The notes: generated from the sequence alone by a model not told the origin. 64,000 bases of DNA from Streptomyces africanus (GCF_002150735.1 NZ_MUKA01000023.1:319-64318), one strand, 5' to 3'; positions 1 to 11,190 are shown, counted from the stretch's first letter. Made by a program: numbers and translations.

Positions 1-251
1 GCGTACTCGATGGTGGCCGCCTCTCCCGAGGCCCCGGGCCGTCCGTACGGCGGCACGATATTGCCCGCGTTGCGCAGCTCGAATATCTCCCCGGGCCGTG
101 CACCCGTGATGAGTGCGGGTATGACCCGGGAGTCCGAGCAGGTGATGAACAACGCCTCCGGATATTGCCCTTCGGCCAGTTTCCGGTATTCGCCGCTGTC
201 GAAATCGACGCGCGTCCTGAACGTGCGGGCACGATCCAGCAATGCCTTCAT
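1..251 (-). CDS. Beta-class carbonic anhydrase (N-terminal part)
   Basis: The gene runs off the left edge; only about 83 N-terminal residues are visible. They contain the beta carbonic anhydrase zinc-site signature LFITCSDSRV, where the Cys ligates zinc and the Asp-Arg pair gates it, followed by the family stretch GEIFELRNAGNIVPPYG and GEAATIEYA. The enzyme interconverts carbon dioxide and bicarbonate in the cytoplasm, which supplies carboxylases. The ATG at 251 has a strong AGGAGGCGG ribosome site. It is divergent from the two-component system at 470, with about 220 bases between them that should hold both promoters; I see no other gene there. A sulfate-transporter fusion is unlikely because the domain begins right at the start codon. 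Confidence 0.88.
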   Translation of the reverse strand, partial: MKALLDRARTFRTRVDFDSGEYRKLAEGQYPEALFITCSDSRVIPALITGARPGEIFELRNAGNIVPPYGRPGASGEAATIEY

Positions 252-469
252 CTCCGCCTCCTGAGCTGCGGTTTCGATCTGTGCACCCCACCGTAGACGG
301 ACGACCTACAGTGGAAGGTTAAGCAAACTGAAGAGCCCGGCCAGAAATTGAACATTCTTTGTCCGGATACCCAGACGAACGGTCATCTTGTAGCGTGTGA
401 ACTCCAGGGGCGGAGAATGCGAATTCACGCTGCCCGGATTCATGCCGGTTTCACGGAGAGACAGGACGT

Positions 470-1243
470 ATGGGCCTACGAGTGCTGCTCATCGAGGACG
501 ACGAGACGATCGCCGAGCCGCTCACCGAAGGGCTGGGCCACTTCGGACTGACGGTCGATCATGTCGCCACGGGCACGGACGGGCTGAGAGGCCCGTACAA
601 CGATGTCGTCCTGCTCGACCTGGGACTGCCGGACATGGACGGCATCGACGTCTGCCGCGGCATCCGCCAGGTCTCGGACGTGCCCATCGTCATCCTCAGC
701 GCCCGCGGCGAGGAGGCCGACCGCGTGCTGGGCCTGGAACTGGGCGCCGACGACTACCTGGCGAAACCATTCAGCGTGCGGGAACTGGTGGCCCGGGTCC
801 GCGCGGTGACCCGCCGCACGCAACGCACCCGGCAGCCCTTCCCCGAGCCACCGGGCACACTGGGCGCGCAGGGCACACCAGCCACACCGGAGGACTCCCC
901 TGCCACACCGTCGTACGACCCCCCGCACGACCCGGGCCCGCTCGTCGTGGACCGCCGTACCCGCCAGGTCTGGGTCGGCGACTCCCCCGTCCCGCTCACC
1001 CCCAAGGAGTTCGACCTGCTGGCGCTCCTCAGCGAGGACCCGGGCGCGGTCTACTCGCGCCAGCAGATCCTCGACCGGGTCTGGGATCCGCACTACGACG
1101 GCCCGACCAAGACGCTGGACGTCCATGTGGCCGCGCTGCGCCGCAAGCTGGGCCACCCGGCCTGGATCAGGACCCTGCGGGGCGTGGGCTTCCGGCTGGC
1201 GGTGCACACGGGGCCGAACGCCCCGCAGGTGGCCTCTCCATGA
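470..1243 (+). CDS. OmpR/PhoB-family response regulator
   Basis: A 257-residue DNA-binding response regulator. The receiver domain (about residues 3-116) has acidic residues D10/D11, phosphoacceptor D50 in VVLLDLGLP, the Ser of ILSARG (77) and Lys99 of AKPF. The C-terminal winged helix (about 158-245) shows PLTPKEFDLLALL and the terminal LRGVGFRL typical of OmpR regulators. Between them lies an unusually long linker of about 40 residues rich in Pro, Thr and Gly. The start ATG follows a GGAGAGACAGG ribosome site, and its stop overlaps the kinase start at 1240, so the pair is translationally coupled. The signal and targets are unknown. Confidence 0.95.
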   Translation: MGLRVLLIEDDETIAEPLTEGLGHFGLTVDHVATGTDGLRGPYNDVVLLDLGLPDMDGIDVCRGIRQVSDVPIVILSARGEEADRVLGLELGADDYLAKPFSVRELVARVRAVTRRTQRTRQPFPEPPGTLGAQGTPATPEDSPATPSYDPPHDPGPLVVDRRTRQVWVGDSPVPLTPKEFDLLALLSEDPGAVYSRQQILDRVWDPHYDGPTKTLDVHVAALRRKLGHPAWIRTLRGVGFRLAVHTGPNAPQVASP

Positions 1244-2730
1244 CCCGTCGGCTGCTGATCAGCTACCTCACCCTCGCCGCGCTGGTGCTGCTCTGCCTGG
1301 AGATCCCGCTGGGCTTCGTCTACTCGCGCGGCGAGCGGGAGCAGGTGGTCAACGCGGCGAAGGACGAGGCCGAATCGGTCTCCGCGTACGCCGCGCTGTC
1401 CCTCGCGGCGGGGCGGGCCGAGCGGGACCTGCCCGCGCGGGTCGCGCACTGCGCGAAGCGCATCGGCGGGAAGGTCGTGGTCGTCGCCGCCTCGGGCGCG
1501 ACGCTCGCCACCTCGCATCCGGTGGACACCTCGGTGTCCGGCGCCCTGGCCGACCGGCCGGGCATCGCGGCCGCGCTGCGCGGCACCTCGACGGTGGACG
1601 TGCGCACCTCCACGATCGGCGGGGTCGAGTACCTGTCGGTGGCCGCGCCGGTCGGTCCGGAGGCCCGGCCCGTGGGTGCCGTGTGGCTGACGGTGCCCAC
1701 GCGGACGGTGCACGAGCGGGTCCACCACGTGTGGCTGCTGCTCGCCCTGGGCGGTCTCGCCGTGCTGACGGCCGTGGCCGTGGTCGGTTTCGCCTTCGCC
1801 CGCTGGGCCGGCCGCCCCATCCGCGAACTGGAGCAGGCGACGCACGAACTCGCGGCGGGCGGCGGCCGGTTCACCCCGGTGACGATCACGAAGGGCCCGC
1901 CGGAAGTGCTCAGTCTGGCCACCGCGTTCAACCGCACCGCGGCCCGGCTCGCCCATCTGCTCGCCTCCCAGCGGGCGTTCGCCGGCGAGGCCTCGCACCA
2001 GCTGAAGACCCCGCTCGCGGCGCTGCGGCTGCGCCTGGAGAACCTGGAGCCGGACGTCGCCGCCCGGGCCCGGGGCAGCCTCACCGCGGCCGTCACGGAG
2101 ACGGACCGGCTCGCCCGGATGGTCGAGCACCTGCTGGCGATGGCCCGGCTGGAGGAGCACGCGGCGATCCCCGTCACGGTCGACCTGGGCGCGGTCTGCG
2201 CGGAACGGCACCGCACCTGGCAGCCCCTGTTCGCGCGGGAGAACGTCTCCCTCGCACTCTTCGCGGGCGGCGTCGGCCCGGTGCTGGCCGTGCCGGGAGC
2301 CGTCGAGCAGATCATGGACAACCTGCTGTCCAACGCCCTGCGGGCGTCCCCGCCCGGCAGCACCGTCACGATCGAACTGCGGATGCCGGCCCCGCCCCGG
2401 CGCGCCCTGCGCGACAACCGCCCCCGCTGGGTGGACCTGCACGTCACCGACGAGGGCCCCGGCATGACGGAGGAGCAGCGGGCCCGCGCCTTCGACCGTT
2501 TCTGGCGCGCCCCGGGCGCGCCCAAGGGCGGCTCGGGACTCGGCCTCGCCCTGGTGCAGCGCCTCGCCCACGCCAGCGGCGGCGAGGCGACCCTGCACGC
2601 GGCGGCGACGGGCGGCCTGGACGTGGTGATCCGCCTGCCGTCCGTACGACCGCCCGCCGAGGGACACGGCCCGGGCACCGACCGCCCGAGGTCCACCCGG
2701 AGACGGGAGGCCCCGGCACTGCCCGCGTGA
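1240..2730 (+). CDS. Membrane sensor histidine kinase, partner of the regulator at 470
   Basis: A 496-residue HAMP-type histidine kinase. Transmembrane helix 1 spans about residues 5-27 and helix 2 about 164-187, enclosing an extracytoplasmic sensor of about 135 residues. A HAMP segment (RWAGRPIRELEQATHELAAG) follows. The phosphoacceptor is H253 in ASHQLKTPLAAL. The ATPase domain has the N box DNLLSNAL, the G1 box DEGPGM, the F box FDRFWR and the G2 box GGSGLGLAL. The C-terminal 30 residues are a basic, proline-rich tail. The ATG overlaps the stop of the regulator gene. The sensor domain gives no clue to the ligand. Confidence 0.94.
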   Translation: MTRRLLISYLTLAALVLLCLEIPLGFVYSRGEREQVVNAAKDEAESVSAYAALSLAAGRAERDLPARVAHCAKRIGGKVVVVAASGATLATSHPVDTSVSGALADRPGIAAALRGTSTVDVRTSTIGGVEYLSVAAPVGPEARPVGAVWLTVPTRTVHERVHHVWLLLALGGLAVLTAVAVVGFAFARWAGRPIRELEQATHELAAGGGRFTPVTITKGPPEVLSLATAFNRTAARLAHLLASQRAFAGEASHQLKTPLAALRLRLENLEPDVAARARGSLTAAVTETDRLARMVEHLLAMARLEEHAAIPVTVDLGAVCAERHRTWQPLFARENVSLALFAGGVGPVLAVPGAVEQIMDNLLSNALRASPPGSTVTIELRMPAPPRRALRDNRPRWVDLHVTDEGPGMTEEQRARAFDRFWRAPGAPKGGSGLGLALVQRLAHASGGEATLHAAATGGLDVVIRLPSVRPPAEGHGPGTDRPRSTRRREAPALPA

Positions 2731-2834
2731 GCCCACGAACGACGGCACACAGCATGCCGCCGCGGGGCCACGAATTGTCCATGCCCCGTCAACTCAGTCC
2801 GGTTAGCGTCCCTCTCGCCTCCCCCCACGCACAA

Positions 2835-2858
2835 CCCTGCCGTCGACCGGCGGCAGGG
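2835..2858. repeat. 8-bp perfect hairpin between the kinase and the PhoX-like gene
   Basis: CCCTGCCG at 2835-2842 and CGGCAGGG at 2851-2858 form a perfect stem with an 8-base loop. It lies about 100 bases after the kinase stop and 25 bases before the PhoX-like start, so it may end the two-component transcript or structure the 5' leader of the next gene. No T-run follows it. Confidence 0.4.
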
Positions 2859-2883
2859 CGGTACGGCACCTCTTGGAGTGAGA

Positions 2884-4041
2884 GTGGAACGTCGTAGCCT
2901 CCTGCGTGCGGCCGTCCTCGGCGGCACGTCGGCCGCCCTGGGCGGAACCCTGTGGCGCGGCGCCGCGTACGCGGCCCCGGCCCAGCCCGGCACCGGCCCC
3001 TACGGGCCGCTGAGCTCCCCGGACGCCAACGGCATCAGACTCCCCGCCGGCTTCACCAGCCGGGTGATCGCCCGCTCGGGCCAGCGGGTCGGGACCACGT
3101 CGTACACCTGGCACAACGCCCCGGACGGCGGCGCCTGTTACGCCGACGGCACGGGCTGGATCTATGTCTCCAACTCCGAGATCAACCCGTCGGGCGGCGC
3201 GAGCGCGGTGAGGTTCTCCTCGACCGGCGCGGTCACGGGCGCGTACCGCATCCTCTCCGGCACCCGCCAGAACTGCGCCGGCGGCAGGACGCCGTGGAAC
3301 ACCTGGCTGTCCTGCGAGGAGGTGGACCGGGGCTACGTCTACGAGACGGACCCCTGGGGCGCGAAGGCGGCGGTGCGCCGCGACGCCATGGGCCGCTTCA
3401 AGCACGAGGCGGCGGCGGCCGACCCGGTCCGCCAGGTCGTCTACCTGACCGAGGACGTCACCGACGGCTGCTTCTACCGCTTCCGCCCGACGACCTGGGG
3501 CGACCTGTCCTCCGGCACGCTGGAGGTCCTGGTGGCCGGCAGCGGCACCAGCGGCCCGGTCACCTGGGCCCGGGTCCCCGACCCCTCCGGCGCGACGGCC
3601 ACCCGCGGCCAGGTCTCCGGCGCCAAGCACTTCAACGGCGGCGAGGGCTGCTACTACGCGAACGACACCTGCTGGTTCACCACCAAGGGCGACAACCGCG
3701 TCTGGCAGTACGACGCCGCCGCCCAGACCATCGAACTCGCCTACGACGACTCCCTGGTGACGAGCGGCACGGCCCCGCTCACCGGGGTGGACAACGTCAC
3801 CGGCGCCGCCTCCGGTGACCTCTTCGTCGCCGAGGACGGCGGCAACATGGAGATCTGCGTCATCACGCCCGACGACGTGGTCGCCCCCTTCCTCCGCATC
3901 GACGGCCAGTCCGGCTCCGAGATCACGGGCCCGGCCTTCTCCCCGGACGGCACCCGCCTGTACTTCTCCAGCCAGCGCGGCACCAGTGGCAGCTCCTCGG
4001 GCGGCATCACCTACGAGGTGAAGGGCCCGTTCCGCGCATAG
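2884..4041 (+). CDS. Tat-exported PhoX-like (DUF839) protein
   Basis: About 385 residues beginning with a twin-arginine signal (RRSLLRAAV, then a small hydrophobic stretch and an AYAAPAQ cleavage region), so the folded protein is exported. The mature part is of the PhoX/DUF839 beta-propeller type, with LPAGFTSRVIARSGQ near the start, LSCEEV, GRFKHEAAAADP, YLTEDVTDGCFYRF and FNGGEGCYYA. Family members include calcium- and iron-dependent alkaline phosphatases, but many secreted members have no proven activity. The GTG at 2884 is preferred over GTG 2878 because GGAG at 2875-2878 is then 5 bases upstream. It stands alone after the two-component operon; phosphate control is not shown by the sequence. 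Confidence 0.83.
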   Translation: MERRSLLRAAVLGGTSAALGGTLWRGAAYAAPAQPGTGPYGPLSSPDANGIRLPAGFTSRVIARSGQRVGTTSYTWHNAPDGGACYADGTGWIYVSNSEINPSGGASAVRFSSTGAVTGAYRILSGTRQNCAGGRTPWNTWLSCEEVDRGYVYETDPWGAKAAVRRDAMGRFKHEAAAADPVRQVVYLTEDVTDGCFYRFRPTTWGDLSSGTLEVLVAGSGTSGPVTWARVPDPSGATATRGQVSGAKHFNGGEGCYYANDTCWFTTKGDNRVWQYDAAAQTIELAYDDSLVTSGTAPLTGVDNVTGAASGDLFVAEDGGNMEICVITPDDVVAPFLRIDGQSGSEITGPAFSPDGTRLYFSSQRGTSGSSSGGITYEVKGPFRA

Positions 4042-4060
4042 CCGCCCCACCGGGCTTCAC

Positions 4061-4082
4061 GTGACCATCACAAAATGGTCAC
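4061..4082. promoter_or_regulatory. 22-bp perfect inverted repeat, probable operator
   Basis: GTGACCAT at 4061-4068 and ATGGTCAC at 4075-4082 are separated by 6 A-rich bases (CACAAA). The repeat begins 19 bases after the PhoX-like stop and ends 68 bases before the excalibur start. Its length and half-site spacing look like a dimeric repressor site, and there is no T-run as expected of an intrinsic terminator. The cognate regulator is not identifiable. Confidence 0.5.
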
Positions 4083-4150
4083 CTCTCCGCCATCCGGCGC
4101 CTCCCGGACCTACGGTCGTCCCCTCACGTGTCACCACTGGGGGGACGACC

Positions 4151-4651
4151 ATGACCCATCCCTACACCGGCCCGAACGCCAACCCCTGTCCCGTGCCGCC
4201 CGCGCCGCAGCCCGCACGCCCGGCGCCCCGCTGGGCCAGGAAGCGCTATGTGCTGCCCGCCCTCGGCCTGGCCTGGTTCATCGGTGTCGGTATCGGCGCC
4301 TCCGGCGACACGACGGGCGATGCGAAGCCCGCGGCCGCGAAGCCGCGGCCGACCGTCACGGTCACCGCGACCACCACCGCCACCGCGACACCGCTGGCGA
4401 AGAAGCCGGAACCCGCTCCCACGGTCACCGCCACCAAGACCGTCAGAGCCACCGTCACGGTCACCGCACGACCGGCCGCGGGCGGCGGCTCCGACGACAG
4501 CGGTTCCGGCGGCTCGGGCGGCTCGGCGGACGTCTCCTACGCCAACTGCGACGCCGTCCGTGCCGCCGGTGCCGCCCCCATCCACCGTGGTGAACCCGGC
4601 TACGCCTCCCATCTGGACCGGGACAACGACGGCATCGCCTGCGACACGTGA
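4151..4651 (+). CDS. Membrane-anchored excalibur-domain protein
   Basis: A 166-residue protein: a proline-rich cytoplasmic N-terminus (1-27), one transmembrane helix near residues 32-52 (YVLPALGLAWFIGVGIGA), a long Thr/Val/Pro/Ala-rich extracytoplasmic stalk with repeated TVTVTAT-like units, a Gly/Ser linker, and a C-terminal excalibur domain (YANCDAVRAAG, then HLDRDNDGIACDT). The DxDxDG loop is the calcium-binding signature of the family, and the two Cys probably pair. Such proteins sit at the cell surface; their roles are mostly unknown. The ATG at 4151 is chosen because the protein then begins with the proline-rich region; the in-frame extension upstream reads through the inverted repeat at 4061. 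Confidence 0.85.
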   Translation: MTHPYTGPNANPCPVPPAPQPARPAPRWARKRYVLPALGLAWFIGVGIGASGDTTGDAKPAAAKPRPTVTVTATTTATATPLAKKPEPAPTVTATKTVRATVTVTARPAAGGGSDDSGSGGSGGSADVSYANCDAVRAAGAAPIHRGEPGYASHLDRDNDGIACDT

Positions 4652-4697
4652 CACGAGTACACCGGTGACCATCGGCGCGCTGGGCCGTTCCACCGTT

Positions 4698-4722
4698 CGG
4701 GCAGCTCGTCGCGGGCTGCCCG
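4698..4722. terminator. Hairpin between the excalibur and NUDIX genes
   Basis: CGGGCAGC at 4698-4705 pairs perfectly with GCTGCCCG at 4715-4722 across a 9-base loop. It lies 46 bases after the excalibur stop and 21 bases before the NUDIX start. It has no T-run; it could be a terminator or a structured leader close to the NUDIX ribosome site. Confidence 0.4.
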
Positions 4723-4743
4723 GACGACGGAAGGAACACCACC

Positions 4744-5262
4744 GTGGACACGACCGTGCCCGCCACCGACGTACCGCGCGTGCTGCCGCGTGACGAGTGG
4801 GTCAGGACGCTGCCGCAGACCATCGTCGCCTCGTGCGTGCTGCTCCTCGACGCCGAGGACCGGATGCTGCTGCTGCGCTACGCCGAGGACGAGCCCGGTG
4901 CCGGACTCTGGGGGCTGCCGGGCGGCATGCTCGACCACGGGGAGGACCCGCTCGGTGCCGCGCACCGGGAGCTGCACGAGGAGACCGGCATCGCCCTGGA
5001 CCGGGAGCCCCGGCTCATCGGCTACGACCACCGGGCCGACGTGAAGGGCACGGGCCCGGTGATCGACTTCTATTTCCACGGCGGTCGTCTTGCCCCCGGG
5101 CAGCCCGTCAGGCGCAGCGACGAGCACGACCAGGACGGCCTGTTCGCCCTCGCCGACCTGAACGCCCTCCCGCTGGCGACCCCGCTGCCGGCCCTCACCG
5201 CCCTGCACGAGGCCGCCCTGACCGGCACCGTCGTAACCCTGCGGGAAGGCCTGCCCCGGTGA
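4744..5262 (+). CDS. NUDIX hydrolase
   Basis: A 172-residue cytoplasmic hydrolase with an intact NUDIX box: GMLDHGE, then seven residues, then RELHEETGI, which satisfies the GX5EX7REUXEEXGU consensus that binds the metal and cleaves nucleoside-diphosphate-linked substrates. WGLPGG precedes the box as usual. The GTG start is preceded by GGAAGGA. The stop overlaps the start of the serine hydrolase gene at 5259 (GTGA), so the two are one operon. The substrate cannot be deduced; the family includes nucleotide-pool cleaning enzymes. Confidence 0.93.
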   Translation: MDTTVPATDVPRVLPRDEWVRTLPQTIVASCVLLLDAEDRMLLLRYAEDEPGAGLWGLPGGMLDHGEDPLGAAHRELHEETGIALDREPRLIGYDHRADVKGTGPVIDFYFHGGRLAPGQPVRRSDEHDQDGLFALADLNALPLATPLPALTALHEAALTGTVVTLREGLPR

Positions 5263-6449
5263 CCGGGCCGCGCCGCCTGGCGGCGGTCGTCCTGGCGTCC
5301 CTCGCGCTGTCCGTGGCCCTCCACACACCGTCGTCCCCGGTCACCACGCCCCTCACGCCGGAGCGGCTGCGGCGCGAGGCGGCCACGGCCCTGGACACCA
5401 CCGGGGCGGTCAACCTGCACATCCGCGTGCGGGACGGGCGGCACACCGTCGAGGCGGGCGCGGGGGAGGCCGCCCTCGGCACCGGCCGGCCCGTGCCCGG
5501 CGGCGCGCACTTCCGGGCCGCCAGCGTCACGAAGTCGTTCGTGGCCACGACCGTGCTCCAACTGGCCGCCGAGCGGCGGCTGTCCCTGCGCGACACGGTC
5601 GAGCACTGGCTGCCCGGCCTCGTCCAGGGGCACGGCAACGACGGCAGCCGGATCACCGTCAGGCACCTGCTCCAGCACACCAGCGGCCTGTACGACTACG
5701 ACACCACTGAGCTGACCGGCAGGACGGCCCAGGACTTCGAGCGGCACAGATTCGACCACATCGACCCCGCGCGGATCGTCGCCGCCGCCCTGCGGCACGC
5801 CCCGGACTTCCCCCCTGCCGACCCGGACGACCCCGAGCCCGACTGGAGCTACTCCAACACCGGTTACCTCCTGCTGGGCGCCCTCGTCGAGAAAGTGACG
5901 GGGCGGCCCTGGGCGGAGGAGGTGGAGGACCGGATCATCCGCCGGCTGGGCCTGCGCGGCACCCGCGTCCCCGGGGACGACCCGTACCTGCCGCAGCCGT
6001 ACGCGCACGTCTACCACCGGTTCACCGGGTCGGACGGCTACACCGACACCACCGTCCGCACCATGGCGTGGGCCGACGCGGCCGGGTCGCTGGTCTCCAC
6101 CTCCCGCGACCTGGACCGGTTCTTCACGGCCCTGCTCACCGGCCGGCTGCTGCCGCCCCGCGAACGCGCCGCGATGCGCACCACCGTCCCCGCCAACGAG
6201 GAGCACCAGCAGTTCACGCCGGGGATGCGGTACGGCCTCGGCCTGATGGAACAGCCCCTGCCGTGCGGCGGCAGCCGCTGGGGCCACCACGGGGACCTCG
6301 AAGGCACCTTCGTCAGAACGGGCTTCACCGCCGACGGCCGGCGGTCCGTGGTCGTCACGGCCGGCGGCCGGACCACCGACGAGGCCCGGCTCCTCGCCAC
6401 GGAGAAGGTCCTCCAGGGGCTCATCGACCGGATGCTGTGCCGGCGGTGA
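5259..6449 (+). CDS. Exported class C beta-lactamase-like serine hydrolase
   Basis: A 396-residue serine hydrolase of the beta-lactamase/D-alanyl-D-alanine carboxypeptidase/esterase EstB family. Residues 1-25 form a signal peptide. The catalytic SxxK is SVTK in FRAASVTKSFVATTVLQL, and the second motif YxN is YSN in DWSYSNTGYLLLGALVEK. The third motif is probably the HHGD of WGHHGDLEGTF, a common variant of KTG. It is translationally coupled to the NUDIX gene. A role in cell-wall peptide trimming or ester hydrolysis is possible; class C resistance activity is not implied. The next gene converges on it 15 bases away. Confidence 0.92.
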   Translation: MTGPRRLAAVVLASLALSVALHTPSSPVTTPLTPERLRREAATALDTTGAVNLHIRVRDGRHTVEAGAGEAALGTGRPVPGGAHFRAASVTKSFVATTVLQLAAERRLSLRDTVEHWLPGLVQGHGNDGSRITVRHLLQHTSGLYDYDTTELTGRTAQDFERHRFDHIDPARIVAAALRHAPDFPPADPDDPEPDWSYSNTGYLLLGALVEKVTGRPWAEEVEDRIIRRLGLRGTRVPGDDPYLPQPYAHVYHRFTGSDGYTDTTVRTMAWADAAGSLVSTSRDLDRFFTALLTGRLLPPRERAAMRTTVPANEEHQQFTPGMRYGLGLMEQPLPCGGSRWGHHGDLEGTFVRTGFTADGRRSVVVTAGGRTTDEARLLATEKVLQGLIDRMLCRR

Positions 6450-6463
6450 CACCCCCGGGCCTT

Positions 6464-7801
6464 TCAGGACAGCAGTTCCGCTTCCCGCACCCGGTCCTGA
6501 TGGATCAGCACGTCGAAGCAGCGGCCCAGCGCGGTGTCGAACCAGTTCCGCTCTCCCGGATAGGCGGTGCCGACACTGCGCGTGGGCCGGGCTTCGGCGA
6601 GCCAGGCGCGGGCCGCTTCCGGGGCGGTCCGCAGGTCCAGGACCCAGCGGTCGTGGCGCACCCGGACGAGGGTGTGCTCGTTGCTGCCGGGCTGCGGCGG
6701 GCCGACCGTGTGGGTGAGCATGCGCGTCTCCTCCGGGTCGGTGGCCTTGAACGAGCCCCGGCCGAAGGTGAGCCCGACGCTCACGTACCCGCTGCCGAGC
6801 CGGTCGCGCAGGACCGCGCCCTGGGTCCTGGGCAGGACCTGCGGGTCCTCGGGGTCGTAGCCGACGTGGTTGTTGTGGGCGGCCAGCAGGATCCGGTGCC
6901 CGGTGTGCTCGTGCCACCAGACGACGTTGTCCGCCATGACCTCGTCCCGCCACCGCATGGCCTCGGCGACCTGCTGCGGGTCCTCGAAGTCGAAGCCGTA
7001 CCCGGTGGCCGTCTGGTCGATGACCGTCGCGTGCCGCAGCACCTCGGCGAACTCCTCCCGCCCGGCCCCGCCGCGCGGCGACAGTGACTCCAGCAGCTCC
7101 CGGGCGCGTCCGGTCCGGGAGGCCATCTCCTGCCGTTCGGCGAGCGGCCGGGTCAGGTACGTCTTCTGGTACTCGCCGGAGGGGACGGCCGGCCGCAGCC
7201 CCCGGTACAGCTCCTCGAACCGCGCCACCAGATCCGGCCGGACCCGTCCCACGTACGCGGTCACCCGGTCGTACAGCTCCGGCCCGGTGTAGCCCCAGTC
7301 GTCGCCCATGAAGCGGACCGGGTCCCGCGGGTGGCGGCGGTTGTACTGCCGCATCCACTCCACCAGGGCCAGGTTCTCGGCGGTGGGGTTCAGCGCGTAC
7401 GTGTACTGGAAGTCCTCGCGCATGATGCGCTCCGGGTCGCCCCTGCCGTGCACGACGTAGTCGTCGAGGCGTACTCCGGCGCTCCAGGACGTCTCCAGGG
7501 CGAAGGTGCGGAAGCCCCGGCGCTCCACCAGGTAGCGGAAGACCCGGTCCTTCAGGGTGAGGAACTCGTGCGAGCCGTGCGTCGCCTCGCCCATCCCCAC
7601 CACGGCCGCGTCCCCGACCGCTCTGCCGACCGGGCGCAGATCGCTCGGGTCGCCGCCGGGTTCGGCGGTACGCAGCGGGCTCGCGGCCCGCTCCAGCACC
7701 GGCACGACCGGGTCCCGCGAAGGGCCGGGAGCGGCGGCGGCGGGGGTCGGGGCGAGGAGGATCAACGCGAGAACGAGGGGCCACGGACGCAGGCTCGGCA
7801 T
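6464..7801 (-). CDS. Secreted erythromycin esterase-family protein
   Basis: A 445-residue protein of the erythromycin esterase (EreA/SuccC) family. Family hallmarks are VVGMGEATHGSHEFLTLKDRVFRYLVE, with the conserved His and Glu, and later FALETSW and RFMGDDW. Ere enzymes open the macrolactone ring of 14-membered macrolides, but many homologues have other or unknown substrates. Unusually, it starts with a clear signal peptide (LVLALILLAPTPAAAAPGP), whereas the studied resistance enzymes are cytoplasmic. The ribosome site before ATG 7801 is weak. It converges with the serine hydrolase and stands alone. Confidence 0.88.
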   Translation of the reverse strand: MPSLRPWPLVLALILLAPTPAAAAPGPSRDPVVPVLERAASPLRTAEPGGDPSDLRPVGRAVGDAAVVGMGEATHGSHEFLTLKDRVFRYLVERRGFRTFALETSWSAGVRLDDYVVHGRGDPERIMREDFQYTYALNPTAENLALVEWMRQYNRRHPRDPVRFMGDDWGYTGPELYDRVTAYVGRVRPDLVARFEELYRGLRPAVPSGEYQKTYLTRPLAERQEMASRTGRARELLESLSPRGGAGREEFAEVLRHATVIDQTATGYGFDFEDPQQVAEAMRWRDEVMADNVVWWHEHTGHRILLAAHNNHVGYDPEDPQVLPRTQGAVLRDRLGSGYVSVGLTFGRGSFKATDPEETRMLTHTVGPPQPGSNEHTLVRVRHDRWVLDLRTAPEAARAWLAEARPTRSVGTAYPGERNWFDTALGRCFDVLIHQDRVREAELLS

Positions 7802-7900
7802 ACCCGGATACGTGCCCCGAGCGGAACGGCCAATGCCGCGGCGGGCCCTGACATTCGCCCGAACGGGTACGCCGAAGCCCTCGCACCCGTCAGGGTCCCG

Positions 7901-8200
7901 TCAGTCGGCGTCCTCGATCTCGATGTCCAGGATCTCCGCAAGCCGGGACAGCCCCTCGACGGCACGCTCCTTGTGGGCGGACACGACGCGGGTGCGCTCG
8001 GCCGGTGGCAGATGCTTGTCGGCCTCGGCGAGGAGGTCCGCGTACTCACCGAGTACCTGGAGAGCCAGATTCGCGAGCTGTCCCGCGCTCCGGTGCACGG
8101 GGTCGTCCGGGTTCAGATCGGCTTCGAAGATCTCCAGTGCCTCGTCCAGGTGCGAACGACGGCCTGTGCTCAGGGTGCCCGGGGCCGGCTTGTTGTCCAT
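7901..8200 (-). CDS. Conserved hypothetical acidic helical protein
   Basis: I do not recognise this 99-residue protein. It is acidic and apparently all-helical (HLDEALEIFEADLNPDDP, LANLALQVLGEYADLLAEAD, GLSRLAEILDIEIEDAD), with no signal peptide, Cys or membrane segment. The ATG at 8200 gives a compact protein beginning MDNKPAPG; an upstream in-frame extension to 8260 would run through the ppdK terminator. It sits downstream of ppdK on the same strand but is separated from it by the hairpin at 8236-8278, so it probably has its own promoter. Confidence 0.7.
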   Translation of the reverse strand: MDNKPAPGTLSTGRRSHLDEALEIFEADLNPDDPVHRSAGQLANLALQVLGEYADLLAEADKHLPPAERTRVVSAHKERAVEGLSRLAEILDIEIEDAD

Positions 8201-8235
8201 GCCCGAGTGTCCCTCACAACCGGGCACGAGCCGGA

Positions 8236-8278
8236 AGAGCGGGGCGGCACCTCCGCACAAAAGGTGCCGCCCCGCTCT
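8236..8278 (-). terminator. Strong hairpin terminator downstream of ppdK
   Basis: A perfect 17-base-pair stem: AGAGCGGGGCGGCACCT at 8236-8252 and its complement at 8262-8278, with a 9-base loop. It lies 90 bases after the ppdK stop. It has no T-tract, as is common for Streptomyces terminators. Confidence 0.8.
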
Positions 8279-8368
8279 CTCCGTGCACCGGAGCCGCCGC
8301 GATCGGTGAGGGTCGGGGACCGCCGACGGCTCCGGGTTCTTCAGTGGCCCTGCACACGGGCCACGGGT

Positions 8369-11116
<2,748 letters not shown>

Positions 11117-11165
11117 GGGTCTCGACTCCTCGAGGACGCGGTGGCTGCCCTGACGGCGAGGAACA

Positions 11166-11190
11166 TACCCAGATCAAAGGCTTCTGGGTA
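11166..11190. promoter_or_regulatory. 8-bp inverted repeat in the ppdK leader
   Basis: TACCCAGA and TCTGGGTA are perfectly complementary with a 9-base spacer. On the ppdK strand it lies about 50 bases before the start codon and contains TATG-like sequence, so it may be an operator overlapping the promoter or an RNA hairpin. Confidence 0.4.

Noticed and set aside
4061..4150. Upstream extension of the excalibur gene
   Set aside because: The extra 30 residues are encoded by the palindrome and have no ribosome site; the ATG at 4151 gives a normal protein.
5070..7886. Open frame of over 900 codons on the minus strand
   Set aside because: It is antisense to the NUDIX and serine hydrolase genes and out of frame with the esterase gene; its product is low-complexity Arg/Pro/Gly sequence with no domain, a GC-bias artefact.
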